Shown: positions 1 to 6,400 of the stretch, one piece after another
Position numbering within the stretch: the stretch's first letter is position 1
Layout: each line of letters opens with the position of its first letter
DNA from: Actinomycetota bacterium
Lineage (GTDB): Bacteria; Actinomycetota; Thermoleophilia; Solirubrobacterales; Thermoleophilaceae
Assembly: GCA_005883295.1 (NCBI GenBank)
Contig: VAWV01000107.1
Coordinates: 1 to 14,245, forward strand
DNA length: 14,245 nt
Direction of reading: 5' to 3'
Made by a program: the position numbers and the translations under genes
Notes under the pieces: generated by a model
What the model was told of the DNA's origin: nothing
Databases searched by the model: none
Seen by the model: only the letters and a program-made list of their open reading frames with translations

Positions 1-885
1 GTCGAGGTCGTTGACCTTCACCACCACGCCGTCGATCTCGTAGTCGAGCGCCTCGCGGTCCGCCTCCCAGCGACGGCACTCCTCAACAAGCCCCTCGAGG
101 TCGTCGTGCACCTTCCAGTCCGGAGCCACCTTGAACCCCGCGCCCTCCAGCCATTCGAGCTCGGCGGCGTGCGACTCATGCTCGATCCCATCCGTCGCCC
201 CGATCCCGTAGCACCACATCGACAGCGGGCGCGACGCGGCCACGGCAGGGTCGAGCTGGCGGATCGATCCCGCGGCCGAGTTGCGCGGGTTGGCGAACGT
301 CGGCTCGCCCGCCTCGGCCCGCTGCTCGTTCAGGCGGGCGAACGCCGACCGCGGGAGGTACACCTCGCCGCGCACCTCCACCAGCCGCGGCGCGTCCGGG
401 ATCCATAGCGGGATGGCCTTGATGGTCCGCAGGTTCTGGGTCACCTGCTCGCCGATCTCGCCGTCGCCGCGCGTGGCGCCGCGGGTGAGGATCCCGTCCT
501 CGTAGACCAGCGAGATCGCCAGCCCGTCGATCTTGGGCTCACTCACGTACTCGATCCGCTCCGCGTCCTCGCCAGCCAGGCGGCGGACGCGCACGTCCCA
601 GGCCCGCAGCTCCTCCTCGTTCCGCGCGTTGGCCAACGAGTACATGGGCTGGAGATGGCGCACCTGCTCGAACTTGTCGAGCGGCTTGCCGCCCACCCGC
701 TGGGTCGGGGAGTCGGGTGTCCGCAGCTCGGGGTTCTCGGCCTCGAGGTCGCGCAGCTCGTCGAGCAGAGCGTCGTACTCGGCGTCCGAGATCTCGGGCT
801 CGTCGAGGACGTAGTAGCGGTGGTTGTGGTGCTCGATCAGGCGGCGCAGCTTGGCCGCCCGCTTCTCAGCTGTCGCGCTACTCAA
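1..885 (-). CDS. ligA: NAD-dependent DNA ligase LigA (N-terminal part, cut by window edge)
   Basis: LigA seals nicks in duplex DNA during replication and repair, using NAD+ to adenylate an active-site lysine. The 295 codons seen cover domain Ia (HHNHRYYVLDEPEI near residues 18-31, which grips the NMN half of NAD+) and most of the adenylation domain. Visible motifs are KIDG with catalytic Lys118, ATRGDG, EVRGEVYLP, FANPRNSAAGSIRQLD and, near the edge, IDGVVVKVN. The OB, zinc, HhH and BRCT domains lie beyond position 1. The only plausible start is TTG at 883-885, because no ATG or GTG lies in frame nearby. It overlaps the surE stop by eight bases, which implies translational coupling, although the AAGAGG just upstream is very close to it. 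No internal loss is visible against the family pattern. Identity is certain; the start is less so. Confidence 0.95.
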   Translation of the reverse strand, partial: MSSATAEKRAAKLRRLIEHHNHRYYVLDEPEISDAEYDALLDELRDLEAENPELRTPDSPTQRVGGKPLDKFEQVRHLQPMYSLANARNEEELRAWDVRVRRLAGEDAERIEYVSEPKIDGLAISLVYEDGILTRGATRGDGEIGEQVTQNLRTIKAIPLWIPDAPRLVEVRGEVYLPRSAFARLNEQRAEAGEPTFANPRNSAAGSIRQLDPAVAASRPLSMWCYGIGATDGIEHESHAAELEWLEGAGFKVAPDWKVHDDLEGLVEECRRWEADREALDYEIDGVVVKVNDLD

Positions 886-1690
886 CCTCTTGTGCGGCGG
901 GTCGTAGCAGCCGGTCGAGGTCGAACTCCGAGAGCGCCTCGACCCCGGCGGTGTCGGTCAGGTCGAAGTGGAGCGGGGTGACCGCGATCGCGCACTCGCT
1001 CATCGCGGCGAAGTCCGTGCCCTCCTCCTCGTGGAAGCCTGCGTCCTTGCCGTAGATCCAGTAGCGCTGGCGGCCCCCCTCCTCCTCGGTCAGCTCCAGG
1101 CGGTCGTGGTAGATGCGCTTCCCGAGGCGGCAGGCCCGAGCGCCGGTGGGCTTCTTCCAGGGAACGTTCACGTTGAGGAGGGTGCCCGCGGGCATCGGCA
1201 CGCGTTCGATTTCCTCCACCAGTCGGGCGACGAACGCGGCCGCGTCGGTGAAGTCGTACCGGCGCCCCGCCCTGAAGTCCATCTCACCACCGATCGCCTG
1301 CTGGGAGATGGCGATCGCCGGGATGCCCAGCACGACGCCCTCCAGCGCCGCGGCCACCGTGCCCGAGTAGGTGATGTCGTCGCCCAGGTTGGTCCCGTGG
1401 TTGATTCCGGAGACGATCAGCCCGGGCTCCGACTCCACCAGCCCTAGCGCCGCGAAGCGCACGCAGTCGACCGGAGTGCCGTCGGTCGCGAACCCGCTGG
1501 AACCGTCCTCGAACTCGATCTCCTCCACCCACAGCGGCGAATGCGTCGTGATGCTGCGCGCGGTCGCGCTCCGGTTCGAGTCGGGCGCGATCACCGACAG
1601 CTCCACCCCGGGGGCCTCGAGCAGTGCCCGCCGCAGGGTGTTGAGACCCTGCGCCTGGATGCCATCGTCGTTGGTGAGAAGTACCTTCAT
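878..1690 (-). CDS. surE: 5'/3'-nucleotidase SurE
   Basis: SurE is a metal-dependent phosphatase that removes phosphate from nucleoside 5'- and 3'-monophosphates and is linked to stationary-phase survival. The protein has 270 residues, normal for the family. It begins MKVLLTNDDGIQAQG, where Asp8 and Asp9 are the expected metal ligands. Ser41 in the DSNRSATAR motif and Asn97 in SGINHGTNLG complete the metal site, and the YSGTVAAALEG segment follows as usual. The ATG at 1688-1690 gives the classical N-terminus. A short GAGGG lies just upstream. The gene follows truA after a 133-base gap and overlaps ligA, so it is probably transcribed with both. The last residues (RLLRPAAQEVE) form a short tail. 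Confidence 0.95.
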   Translation of the reverse strand: MKVLLTNDDGIQAQGLNTLRRALLEAPGVELSVIAPDSNRSATARSITTHSPLWVEEIEFEDGSSGFATDGTPVDCVRFAALGLVESEPGLIVSGINHGTNLGDDITYSGTVAAALEGVVLGIPAIAISQQAIGGEMDFRAGRRYDFTDAAAFVARLVEEIERVPMPAGTLLNVNVPWKKPTGARACRLGKRIYHDRLELTEEEGGRQRYWIYGKDAGFHEEEGTDFAAMSECAIAVTPLHFDLTDTAGVEALSEFDLDRLLRPAAQEVE

Positions 1691-1696
1691 CGACCC

Positions 1697-1756
1697 TCAG
1701 TTGAGGATAGTCTCGGGGTGCGGCGCCCTCGGCCCCCGCGGGTGGTCGGCGCGCAT
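1697..1756 (-). CDS. Possible 19-residue leader peptide ORF before surE
   Basis: The truA-surE gap holds an ATG at 1754-1756 preceded, at nine bases, by a perfect AGGAGG (plus strand 1766-1771), the best Shine-Dalgarno sequence in this part of the window. The frame runs 19 codons (starting MRADHPRG, ending PETILN) to a TGA six bases before the surE ATG. The composition (Pro, Arg, His) matches no family I know. It could be a leader ORF coupled to surE, a remnant, or chance. Nothing but the start signal and its position supports translation. Confidence 0.2.
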   Translation of the reverse strand: MRADHPRGPRAPHPETILN

Positions 1757-1823
1757 TCCCCACTGCCTCCTGAACGGCACTAGTCGGCAGCGGAGAACGC
1801 CGCGCCTCTCACCCGCTCAGGCG

Positions 1824-2543
1824 TCAGTAGCGCACCGCCTCCAGGCACAGCCCGTGCGGCGGCGCGGTGTCGCCCGCCTCCTCGCGCGGCCGGCCCGTGA
1901 GCAGCGCTGCGAAGCCGTCCACGTCCATCCGGCCCGCGCAGACGCCGAGCATCGTTCCGACGAGGATGCGGACCATGTGCCGCATGAACGTGTCCGCCTC
2001 GATCCAGTACTCGAGCACGTCGGGACCGCCCTTCAGCCACTCCGAGCGCACCACGTCGCGCTCGAAGCGCACGTGGTCGGTCTGCGTGGGTGTGAAGGCC
2101 GTGAAGTCGTGGCTACCCGCCACGAGGGCGGCGCAGCGCTCGAGGAGAGCCCGGTCGAGCGGACCTGACCAGTGCAGCGCGCGACCATGCTCGAAGGGAC
2201 TGGCGGCCGCGCGCGCCAGCACGCGGTAGCGGTAGAGCCGGGTCCGAGCGTCGCGGCGGGCGTCGAAGCCGTCGGGCGCCGGGTCGCTGGCCACCACGCG
2301 CACGTCGCGCGGCAGCACCCCGTTCAGAGACCGCGCCGGCGCGGGGGACCCGGCGTGGCTCGCCACCTGCCCCCGCGCGTGAACGCCGGTGTCGGTCCTG
2401 CCTGCGACGGTCAGACGGGTCGGCTCCCCGCGCACCCGCTCGAGCGCCTCCTCGAGCACCCCCTGCACTGTGGGGAGGCCGGGCTGCCGCGCCCAGCCCG
2501 CAAACCCGCCACCGTCGTACTCGAGCAGCAGTCGCGCGCTCAG
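1824..2543 (-). CDS. truA: tRNA pseudouridine(38-40) synthase TruA, no canonical start codon
   Basis: TruA converts uridines 38-40 of the tRNA anticodon arm to pseudouridine. The catalytic aspartate is in the AGRTDTGVHARGQV motif (Asp51 if counted from the proposed start). Further family features are LLLEYDGGGFAGWARQPG at the N-terminus, HDFTAFTP in the middle and FMRHMVRILVGTML near the C-terminus. Length is about 239 residues, slightly short but complete. Between the upstream stop and the conserved EYDGGGFAGW there is no ATG, GTG or TTG in frame. The codon aligned with the usual Met is CTG (2541-2543), two bases after the methyltransferase TAG. It may be a rare CTG start served by coupling, or a substitution or base-call error of ATG. 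The frame also runs back, without a stop, under the methyltransferase gene, which I treat as chance. Confidence 0.9.
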   Translation of the reverse strand: MSARLLLEYDGGGFAGWARQPGLPTVQGVLEEALERVRGEPTRLTVAGRTDTGVHARGQVASHAGSPAPARSLNGVLPRDVRVVASDPAPDGFDARRDARTRLYRYRVLARAAASPFEHGRALHWSGPLDRALLERCAALVAGSHDFTAFTPTQTDHVRFERDVVRSEWLKGGPDVLEYWIEADTFMRHMVRILVGTMLGVCAGRMDVDGFAALLTGRPREEAGDTAPPHGLCLEAVRY

Positions 2544-2545
2544 GG

Positions 2546-3355
2546 CTAACCGCGCTTGCGCGCCACCACGCGCAGGTACTCGGCGTCTATCCGGAGCGAG
2601 CCGTCGCCGGCGCGGTTGTAGCGCTCGGCCAGCTCGGCCAGCTCGGCCAGGAGCTGCCGCACCTTCTCCTCCGGAAGCTCCTCCATGTCGCGCGGACCCG
2701 CGTCGCGGAAGAACAGCGCCATGTCCTGGGTCGACGCGAACTCCCAGCGGAGCGATGGGCGCTCGAACTCGATCGAGCCTGCCAGCTCGCCGAGGCGGTC
2801 GCGGACGACGTCCTCCTGGCCCCAAAGCAGCGGCGGCGGTACGCCCTCGGGCATGATCGGCCGGTACCTGCGGAGGGTCTCGAAGAACTCGTTCTGGAAC
2901 CCGCCGGAGCCCCAGCTCGCCAGGCCCGCGGTGCCGCCGGGGCGCAGCACGCGGAACAGCTCCCCGGCGACCCGCTCGGGACGCAGCCCGAACATCGCGC
3001 CGAAGACGGAGACCACGCAGTCGAAGCTCGCGTCGTCGAAGGGCAGCTCCTCCACGTCGGCCACCACCCACTCCACGTCCAATCCCTCCGCCGCGGTGCG
3101 CTCGCGCCCGCGCTCCACCTGGCCGGGGCTGAAGTCCGAGGCCACGACGTGCGCGCCCTCGGCGGCCGCGGCCGCGGCCGCGTTGCCGTTGCCGGCCGCC
3201 ACGTCGAGCACGTCCTGGCCGGCGGAGACGGCGCACGCGTCGACCAGGTCGCGGGCCACCGGCATCAGGCGCTCAGCCAGCAGGGCGTAGTTGGCGCGGT
3301 CCCAGCCCGTCCGCGCGCGCTCTTTGAGCTCGCCGAGCTCTGCCTCGCTCGCCAC
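2546..3355 (-). CDS. Class I SAM-dependent methyltransferase, substrate unknown
   Basis: A 269-residue protein with a Rossmann-type S-adenosylmethionine fold. Motif I is VLDVAAGNGNAA (residues 49-60), the acidic end of strand 2 is Asp74 (VVASDFS), the adenine-binding region is VVADVEELPFDDASFD (about 97-112) and the post-motif is LRVLRPGG-like (about 134-141). These are the marks of the Methyltransf_11/25 families, which include small-molecule, lipid and macromolecule enzymes, so I do not assign a substrate. Residues 59-65 are seven alanines encoded by a GGCCGC tandem run (plus strand about 3162-3182). The GTG start shares one base with the rplQ stop (TAGTG), so translation is probably coupled. 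The gene lies between rplQ and truA, which are usually adjacent in actinomycetes, suggesting insertion in this lineage. Confidence 0.88.
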   Translation of the reverse strand: MASEAELGELKERARTGWDRANYALLAERLMPVARDLVDACAVSAGQDVLDVAAGNGNAAAAAAAEGAHVVASDFSPGQVERGRERTAAEGLDVEWVVADVEELPFDDASFDCVVSVFGAMFGLRPERVAGELFRVLRPGGTAGLASWGSGGFQNEFFETLRRYRPIMPEGVPPPLLWGQEDVVRDRLGELAGSIEFERPSLRWEFASTQDMALFFRDAGPRDMEELPEEKVRQLLAELAELAERYNRAGDGSLRIDAEYLRVVARKRG

Positions 3356-3708
3356 TAGACGAGCTCGAGATAGACCATCTCGGTCGAGTCCGAGTGGCGC
3401 GGGCCCAGCTTGAGGATGCGGGTGTAGCCGCCCGCACGGTCGGCATACCGCGGTGCGATCTCCTCGAACAGCTTGTAGACCACGAACTTGTCCTCCCCGA
3501 GCGCCGACAGGGCCTGCCGGCGCGCGTGCAGGTCGCCGCGCTTCGCGAGCGTGATCAGGCGCTCCACCTCGGGCTTCACCGCCTTGGCCTTCGCCTCTGT
3601 GGTCTGGATCCGCTCGTGGTCGATCACCTCGCGGGCGAGGTTCATGAAGAGCGCCTTGCGGTGCGAGGAGCTCCGGGACAGCTTCCGGCGATCGCGCTGG
3701 TGGCGCAT
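3355..3708 (-). CDS. rplQ: 50S ribosomal protein L17 (bL17)
   Basis: L17 is a large-subunit protein located near the polypeptide exit tunnel region. The 117 residues are close to the usual short bacterial form. The N-terminus MRHQRDRRKLSRSSSHRKAL is diagnostic, followed by NLAREVIDHERIQTTEAKAKAVKPEVERLITLAK and the C-terminal GGYTRILKLGPRHSDSTEMVYLELV. The ATG start is six bases after a GAGG. The gene begins 19 bases after rpoA, the standard last position of the alpha operon, and its stop overlaps the start of the following methyltransferase gene. Confidence 0.97.
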   Translation of the reverse strand: MRHQRDRRKLSRSSSHRKALFMNLAREVIDHERIQTTEAKAKAVKPEVERLITLAKRGDLHARRQALSALGEDKFVVYKLFEEIAPRYADRAGGYTRILKLGPRHSDSTEMVYLELV

Positions 3709-3727
3709 AGCTCGCCTCAGGCCCCCG

Positions 3728-4702
3728 CTAGGCGGCGCGCAGCTCCAGGCCGCGCGCCTTGAGCGTCTCGATGACCTCCTCGATCGACTTGCGGCCGAAG
3801 TTCGGAATCGCGTTCAGCTCGGACTCCGACTTCTGGAGCAGGTCGCCGACCGTCTGGACACCGGCCCGCTTGAGGCAGTTGTACGAGCGCACGCCCAGCT
3901 CGAGCTCCTCGATCAGGATGTCGTCCATCCCGTCCGGGGAGCGGCTGGCACGCGGTCCCGCCGCGGCCGGCTCGCCCACGCCCGCCAAGGCCTCGCCGTC
4001 GGCGCGCAGCTCCTCGAGCCGGTCGGCGTCGGTGAAGATCGCGAGCGACTTGATGAGGATCTCGGCCGCCTCGCGCAGCGCCGCCTGCGGCGCCACCGAG
4101 CCGTCGGTCTCGATGTCGAGCGTGAGCTTGTCGTAGTCGGTCCGCTGCCCCACGCGCGCCGACTCCACCTGGTAGGCCACGCGCTTGACCGGCGAGAAGA
4201 TCGAGTCGATCGGGATCACGCCGATTGGCTGGTCGGGGGTCTTGTTCTCCTCGGCCGGCGAGTAGCCGCGACCGCGGCCGATCGTCAGGTACATCTCGAG
4301 CTTGGTCTTCTTCTCGAGCGTGGCGATGTGGGCGTCGGGGTTCAGGAGCTCGACGCCGGAGGGCAGGTCGATGTCACCCGCGGTCACCTCGCCGGGGCCG
4401 GTGGCCACCAGCGGGACCTCGATCTCGGACGCCTCCGAGTGCATCCGGCAGACGATCTCCTTCAGGTTGAGCACCATGTCGGTGACGTCCTCCTTGACGC
4501 CGGCGATCGTCGAGAACTCGTGGGCCACGCCCTCGATCCGCACGCTGGTGACGGCGGCGCCGGCCAGCGACGACAGGAGGACGCGCCGCAGCGAGTTCCC
4601 GAACGTGTAGCCGAAGCCGCGGTCCAGCGGCTCGATCGTGAAGTTGCCGCGATTGTCCTCGACCTTCTCGGCCGAAATCTGGGGGATCTGGAACTCGAGC
4701 AT
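3728..4702 (-). CDS. rpoA: DNA-directed RNA polymerase subunit alpha
   Basis: RpoA dimerises to nucleate RNA polymerase assembly, and its C-terminal domain contacts UP elements and activators. The 324 residues show the N-terminal domain (IEPLDRGFGYTFGNSLRRVLLSSLAGAAV, then GRGRGYSPAEEN and VEQ-type SARVGQRTDYDKL), a linker of about 30 residues and the C-terminal domain from about residue 262. The latter has ELGVRSYNCLKRAGVQTVGDL and FGRKSIEEVIETLKARGL; Arg272 corresponds to Arg265 of E. coli. Two start codons adjoin, TTG (4703-4705) and ATG (4700-4702). The GAAGGA at 4712-4717 is nine bases from the ATG, so I choose the ATG. The gene follows rpsD after 65 bases of hairpin-rich sequence. Confidence 0.97.
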   Translation of the reverse strand: MLEFQIPQISAEKVEDNRGNFTIEPLDRGFGYTFGNSLRRVLLSSLAGAAVTSVRIEGVAHEFSTIAGVKEDVTDMVLNLKEIVCRMHSEASEIEVPLVATGPGEVTAGDIDLPSGVELLNPDAHIATLEKKTKLEMYLTIGRGRGYSPAEENKTPDQPIGVIPIDSIFSPVKRVAYQVESARVGQRTDYDKLTLDIETDGSVAPQAALREAAEILIKSLAIFTDADRLEELRADGEALAGVGEPAAAGPRASRSPDGMDDILIEELELGVRSYNCLKRAGVQTVGDLLQKSESELNAIPNFGRKSIEEVIETLKARGLELRAA

Positions 4703-4711
4703 CAAATTGTT

Positions 4712-4717
4712 TCCTTC
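4712..4717 (-). promoter_or_regulatory. Shine-Dalgarno sequence of rpoA
   Basis: GAAGGA on the coding strand, nine bases before ATG 4700-4702 and six before the in-frame TTG. The spacing favours the ATG. Confidence 0.6.
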
Positions 4718-4738
4718 GTGTCGGGTGCCCGGCCGGAT

Positions 4739-4764
4739 GAGCCGTTGCGGCTCCCGCCGGCGGG
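4739..4764 (-). other. Hairpin pair in the rpsD-rpoA gap
   Basis: Directly after the rpsD stop (4768-4770) the transcript has a 12-base GC palindrome (4753-4764, CCCGCCGGCGGG) and then a perfect six-bp stem with a three-base loop (4739-4753, GAGCCG-CAA-CGGCTC). No U-tract follows, so this is not a classical terminator. It could stabilise mRNA or modulate rpoA translation; the function is inferred from position only. Confidence 0.4.
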
Positions 4765-4767
4765 CGG

Positions 4768-5388
4768 TTACTTCGAGTAGAGCTCGACGATGAGCTGCTC
4801 CTGCACCGGTGTGTCGATCTCGTCACGCGCCGGTGGGCGCAGCATCTTCGCGGTGAGCCCATCGTGGTCCGCCAAGAGCCAGGCGGGGACGGCCGAGGTG
4901 AGCTCGGTGGCGTCCCGGATGGTTTGCGTGGCGGTCGATCCGGCCTTGATGGCGATCACGTCATCGGGCCGGACCTGGTAGGAGGGCACGTTCACGCGCC
5001 TCCCGTTGATCGTCCAGTGACCGTGGAGGATCAGCTGGCGCGACTGGCGCCGCGAGCTCGCGAACCCGAGCCGCACCAGCACGTTGTCGAAGCGCGACTC
5101 CAGCAGGCGGAGCAGGTTCTCACCGGTCACTCCCGCCTGGCGGCTGGCCTTGTCGTAGTAGCTCCGGAACTGCTTCTCAAGCACGCCGTAGTAGCGGCGC
5201 GCCTTCTGCTTCTCCCTCAGCTGAAGCCTGTACTCGGACTGCTTGGCCCGGCCGCGCCCGTGCTCGCCCGGCGGGTAGGAGCGCCGCTCCACGCCGCACT
5301 TGTCGGTCAGGCAGCGCTCGCCCTTCAGGAAGAGCTTCACGCCCTCCCGGCGGCACTGCTTGCACTGGGCTCCCCTGTCGCGCGCCAC
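4768..5388 (-). CDS. rpsD: 30S ribosomal protein S4 (uS4), zinc-binding type
   Basis: S4 is a primary 16S rRNA binder that nucleates assembly of the 30S body and, in several bacteria, represses its own operon. The 206 residues match the full family length. The N-terminus has four cysteines (Cys9, Cys12, Cys26, Cys31: CKQC then CLTDKC) typical of the zinc-containing form, followed by RRSYPPGEHGRGRAKQSEY and QLREKQKARRYYGVLEKQFR. The S4 RNA-binding domain (RLLESRFDNVLVRLGFASSRRQSRQLILHGH) is near residues 93-125. The GTG start is three bases after the rpsK stop. Many actinomycetes, including mycobacteria as I recall, have a form without these cysteines. Confidence 0.97.
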   Translation of the reverse strand: MARDRGAQCKQCRREGVKLFLKGERCLTDKCGVERRSYPPGEHGRGRAKQSEYRLQLREKQKARRYYGVLEKQFRSYYDKASRQAGVTGENLLRLLESRFDNVLVRLGFASSRRQSRQLILHGHWTINGRRVNVPSYQVRPDDVIAIKAGSTATQTIRDATELTSAVPAWLLADHDGLTAKMLRPPARDEIDTPVQEQLIVELYSK

Positions 5389-5391
5389 GGG

Positions 5392-5790
5392 CTAGACCCT
5401 CCTCCGCTTGCGAGGACGGCAGCCGTTGTGGGCCTGCGGCGTGACGTCGCGGATGGACGTGACCTCGAGCCCGGCGGCCTGCAGCGAGCGGATGGCGGTC
5501 TCGCGGCCGGAGCCCGGACCCTTCACGTAGACCTCGACCTTCTCGAGGCCCTGCTCCATGCCCTTGCGGGCCGCGGAGTCGGCGGTGACCTGGGCAGCGA
5601 ACGGCGTGGACTTGCGCGATCCCTTGAAGCCCGCCCCACCGGCCGACTCCCAGGCGATCACGTTCCCCTCGCGGTCGGTGAGGGCGACGATCGTGTTGTT
5701 GAAGCTGGTCTTGATGTGGGCCTGGCCGAACGGGATGTTCTTCCGCACGCGCCGGCGCCCGCGGCCCCTGCCGCCACGCTGCTGCGCCAC
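5392..5790 (-). CDS. rpsK: 30S ribosomal protein S11 (uS11)
   Basis: S11 lines the platform of the 30S subunit near the E-site mRNA path. The 132 residues start with a basic glycine-arginine stretch (GGRGRGRRRVRKNIPFG), then HIKTSFNNTIVALTDREGNVIAWESAGG, FKGSRKSTPFAAQ, and the invariant end DVTPQAHNGCRPRKRRRV. The GTG start (5788-5790) lies ten bases after the rpsM stop and gives normal length. It is the second gene of the alpha block, between rpsM and rpsD as in most bacteria. Confidence 0.97.
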   Translation of the reverse strand: MAQQRGGRGRGRRRVRKNIPFGQAHIKTSFNNTIVALTDREGNVIAWESAGGAGFKGSRKSTPFAAQVTADSAARKGMEQGLEKVEVYVKGPGSGRETAIRSLQAAGLEVTSIRDVTPQAHNGCRPRKRRRV

Positions 5791-5800
5791 TAGCGGTACC

Positions 5801-6184
5801 TCACTTCTTGGTGACCTTCTTCCTTCCGGCCACCTGCATCCGGCGCGGCCCCTTGCGGGTCCGGCCGTTGGTCTTGGTCCGCTGTCCGTTGACGGGCAGC
5901 CCGCGGCGGTGGCGGAGCCCGCGGTAGGCGCCGATCTCCTGGAGGCGCTTGACGTTCTGGGAGCGCTCGCGGCGCAGGTCGCCCTCCACGCTCAGTTCGT
6001 TGTCGATCACCTCGCGGAGCTTGCGCACCTCGTCCTCGGTGAGGTCCTTCACGTAGGTGTCGGGGTCCACGCCGGCCTTCTGCAGAGCGAGGCGCGACTG
6101 GGACTGCCCGATCCCGTAGATGTAGGTCAAACCGACCTCGACGCGCTTGTTGAGCGGGATGTTTATGCCTGCGATACGTGCCAT
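5801..6184 (-). CDS. rpsM: 30S ribosomal protein S13 (uS13)
   Basis: S13 sits in the 30S head, contacts the P-site tRNA and forms bridges to the 50S subunit. The 127 residues are normal length. Family features are MARIAGINIPLNKRVEVGLTYIYGIG at the start, the helix region LREVIDNELSVEGDLRRE, and the conserved YRGLRHRRGLPVNGQRTKTNGRTRKG segment, with a lysine-rich tail reaching towards the P site. The ATG start is ten bases after the rpmJ stop region. Confidence 0.97.
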   Translation of the reverse strand: MARIAGINIPLNKRVEVGLTYIYGIGQSQSRLALQKAGVDPDTYVKDLTEDEVRKLREVIDNELSVEGDLRRERSQNVKRLQEIGAYRGLRHRRGLPVNGQRTKTNGRTRKGPRRMQVAGRKKVTKK

Positions 6185-6194
6185 TCGAGTGAAG

Positions 6195-6308
6195 CTACCC
6201 CTGACGCTGCTTGTGGCGCGGGTTCTGGCAGATCACGAGCACCGCGCCGCGGCGGCGGATGATCTTGCACTTCTCGCACATCGGCTTCACCGACGCTCGG
6301 ACCTTCAC
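6195..6308 (-). CDS. rpmJ: 50S ribosomal protein L36 (bL36), zinc form
   Basis: L36 is the smallest 50S protein and stabilises 23S rRNA near the base of the L7/L12 stalk. The 37 codons match the family exactly: KVRASVKPMCEKCKIIRR at the start and VICQNPRHKQRQG at the end. Zinc ligands are Cys11, Cys14, Cys27 and His32. The start is GTG at 6306-6308, supported by AAAGGTGG ten bases upstream and by exact family length. A longer upstream reading of the same frame is not conserved and overlaps map. infA, normally the preceding gene, is missing. Confidence 0.93.
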   Translation of the reverse strand: MKVRASVKPMCEKCKIIRRRGAVLVICQNPRHKQRQG

Positions 6309-6318
6309 GCTCCGCGAT

Positions 6319-6326
6319 CCACCTTT
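6319..6326 (-). promoter_or_regulatory. Shine-Dalgarno sequence of rpmJ
   Basis: AAAGGTGG on the coding strand, ten bases before the GTG at 6306-6308. It settles the start of this very short gene. Confidence 0.6.
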
Positions 6327-6400
6327 GTATACGTAAGAACCGGCGCAGGGCCCAGGAGTCGGCGATGCGCCCGCCAGCCGGAGAAGATTAGCAGCCGCGA

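Noticed and set aside
1772..1823. Possible terminator after truA (CGCCT...AGGCG)
   Set aside because: Only a five-bp stem with a ten-base loop and no U-tract.
1824..3236. A 470-codon minus-strand frame that could be read as a fusion with TruA
   Set aside because: The first ~230 codons are out of frame with the clear methyltransferase and low in complexity (Arg/Gly/Ala); only the last 239 codons are TruA.
3488..4780. A 430-codon plus-strand open frame opposite rplQ and rpoA
   Set aside because: Antisense shadow with biased composition; the opposite strand holds full-length L17 and RpoA.
6326..6400. Possible promoter before rpmJ (TATACA, and TAATCT further up)
   Set aside because: TATACA overlaps the Shine-Dalgarno sequence and would put the transcript start on top of it; neither hexamer has a convincing -35 partner at the right distance.
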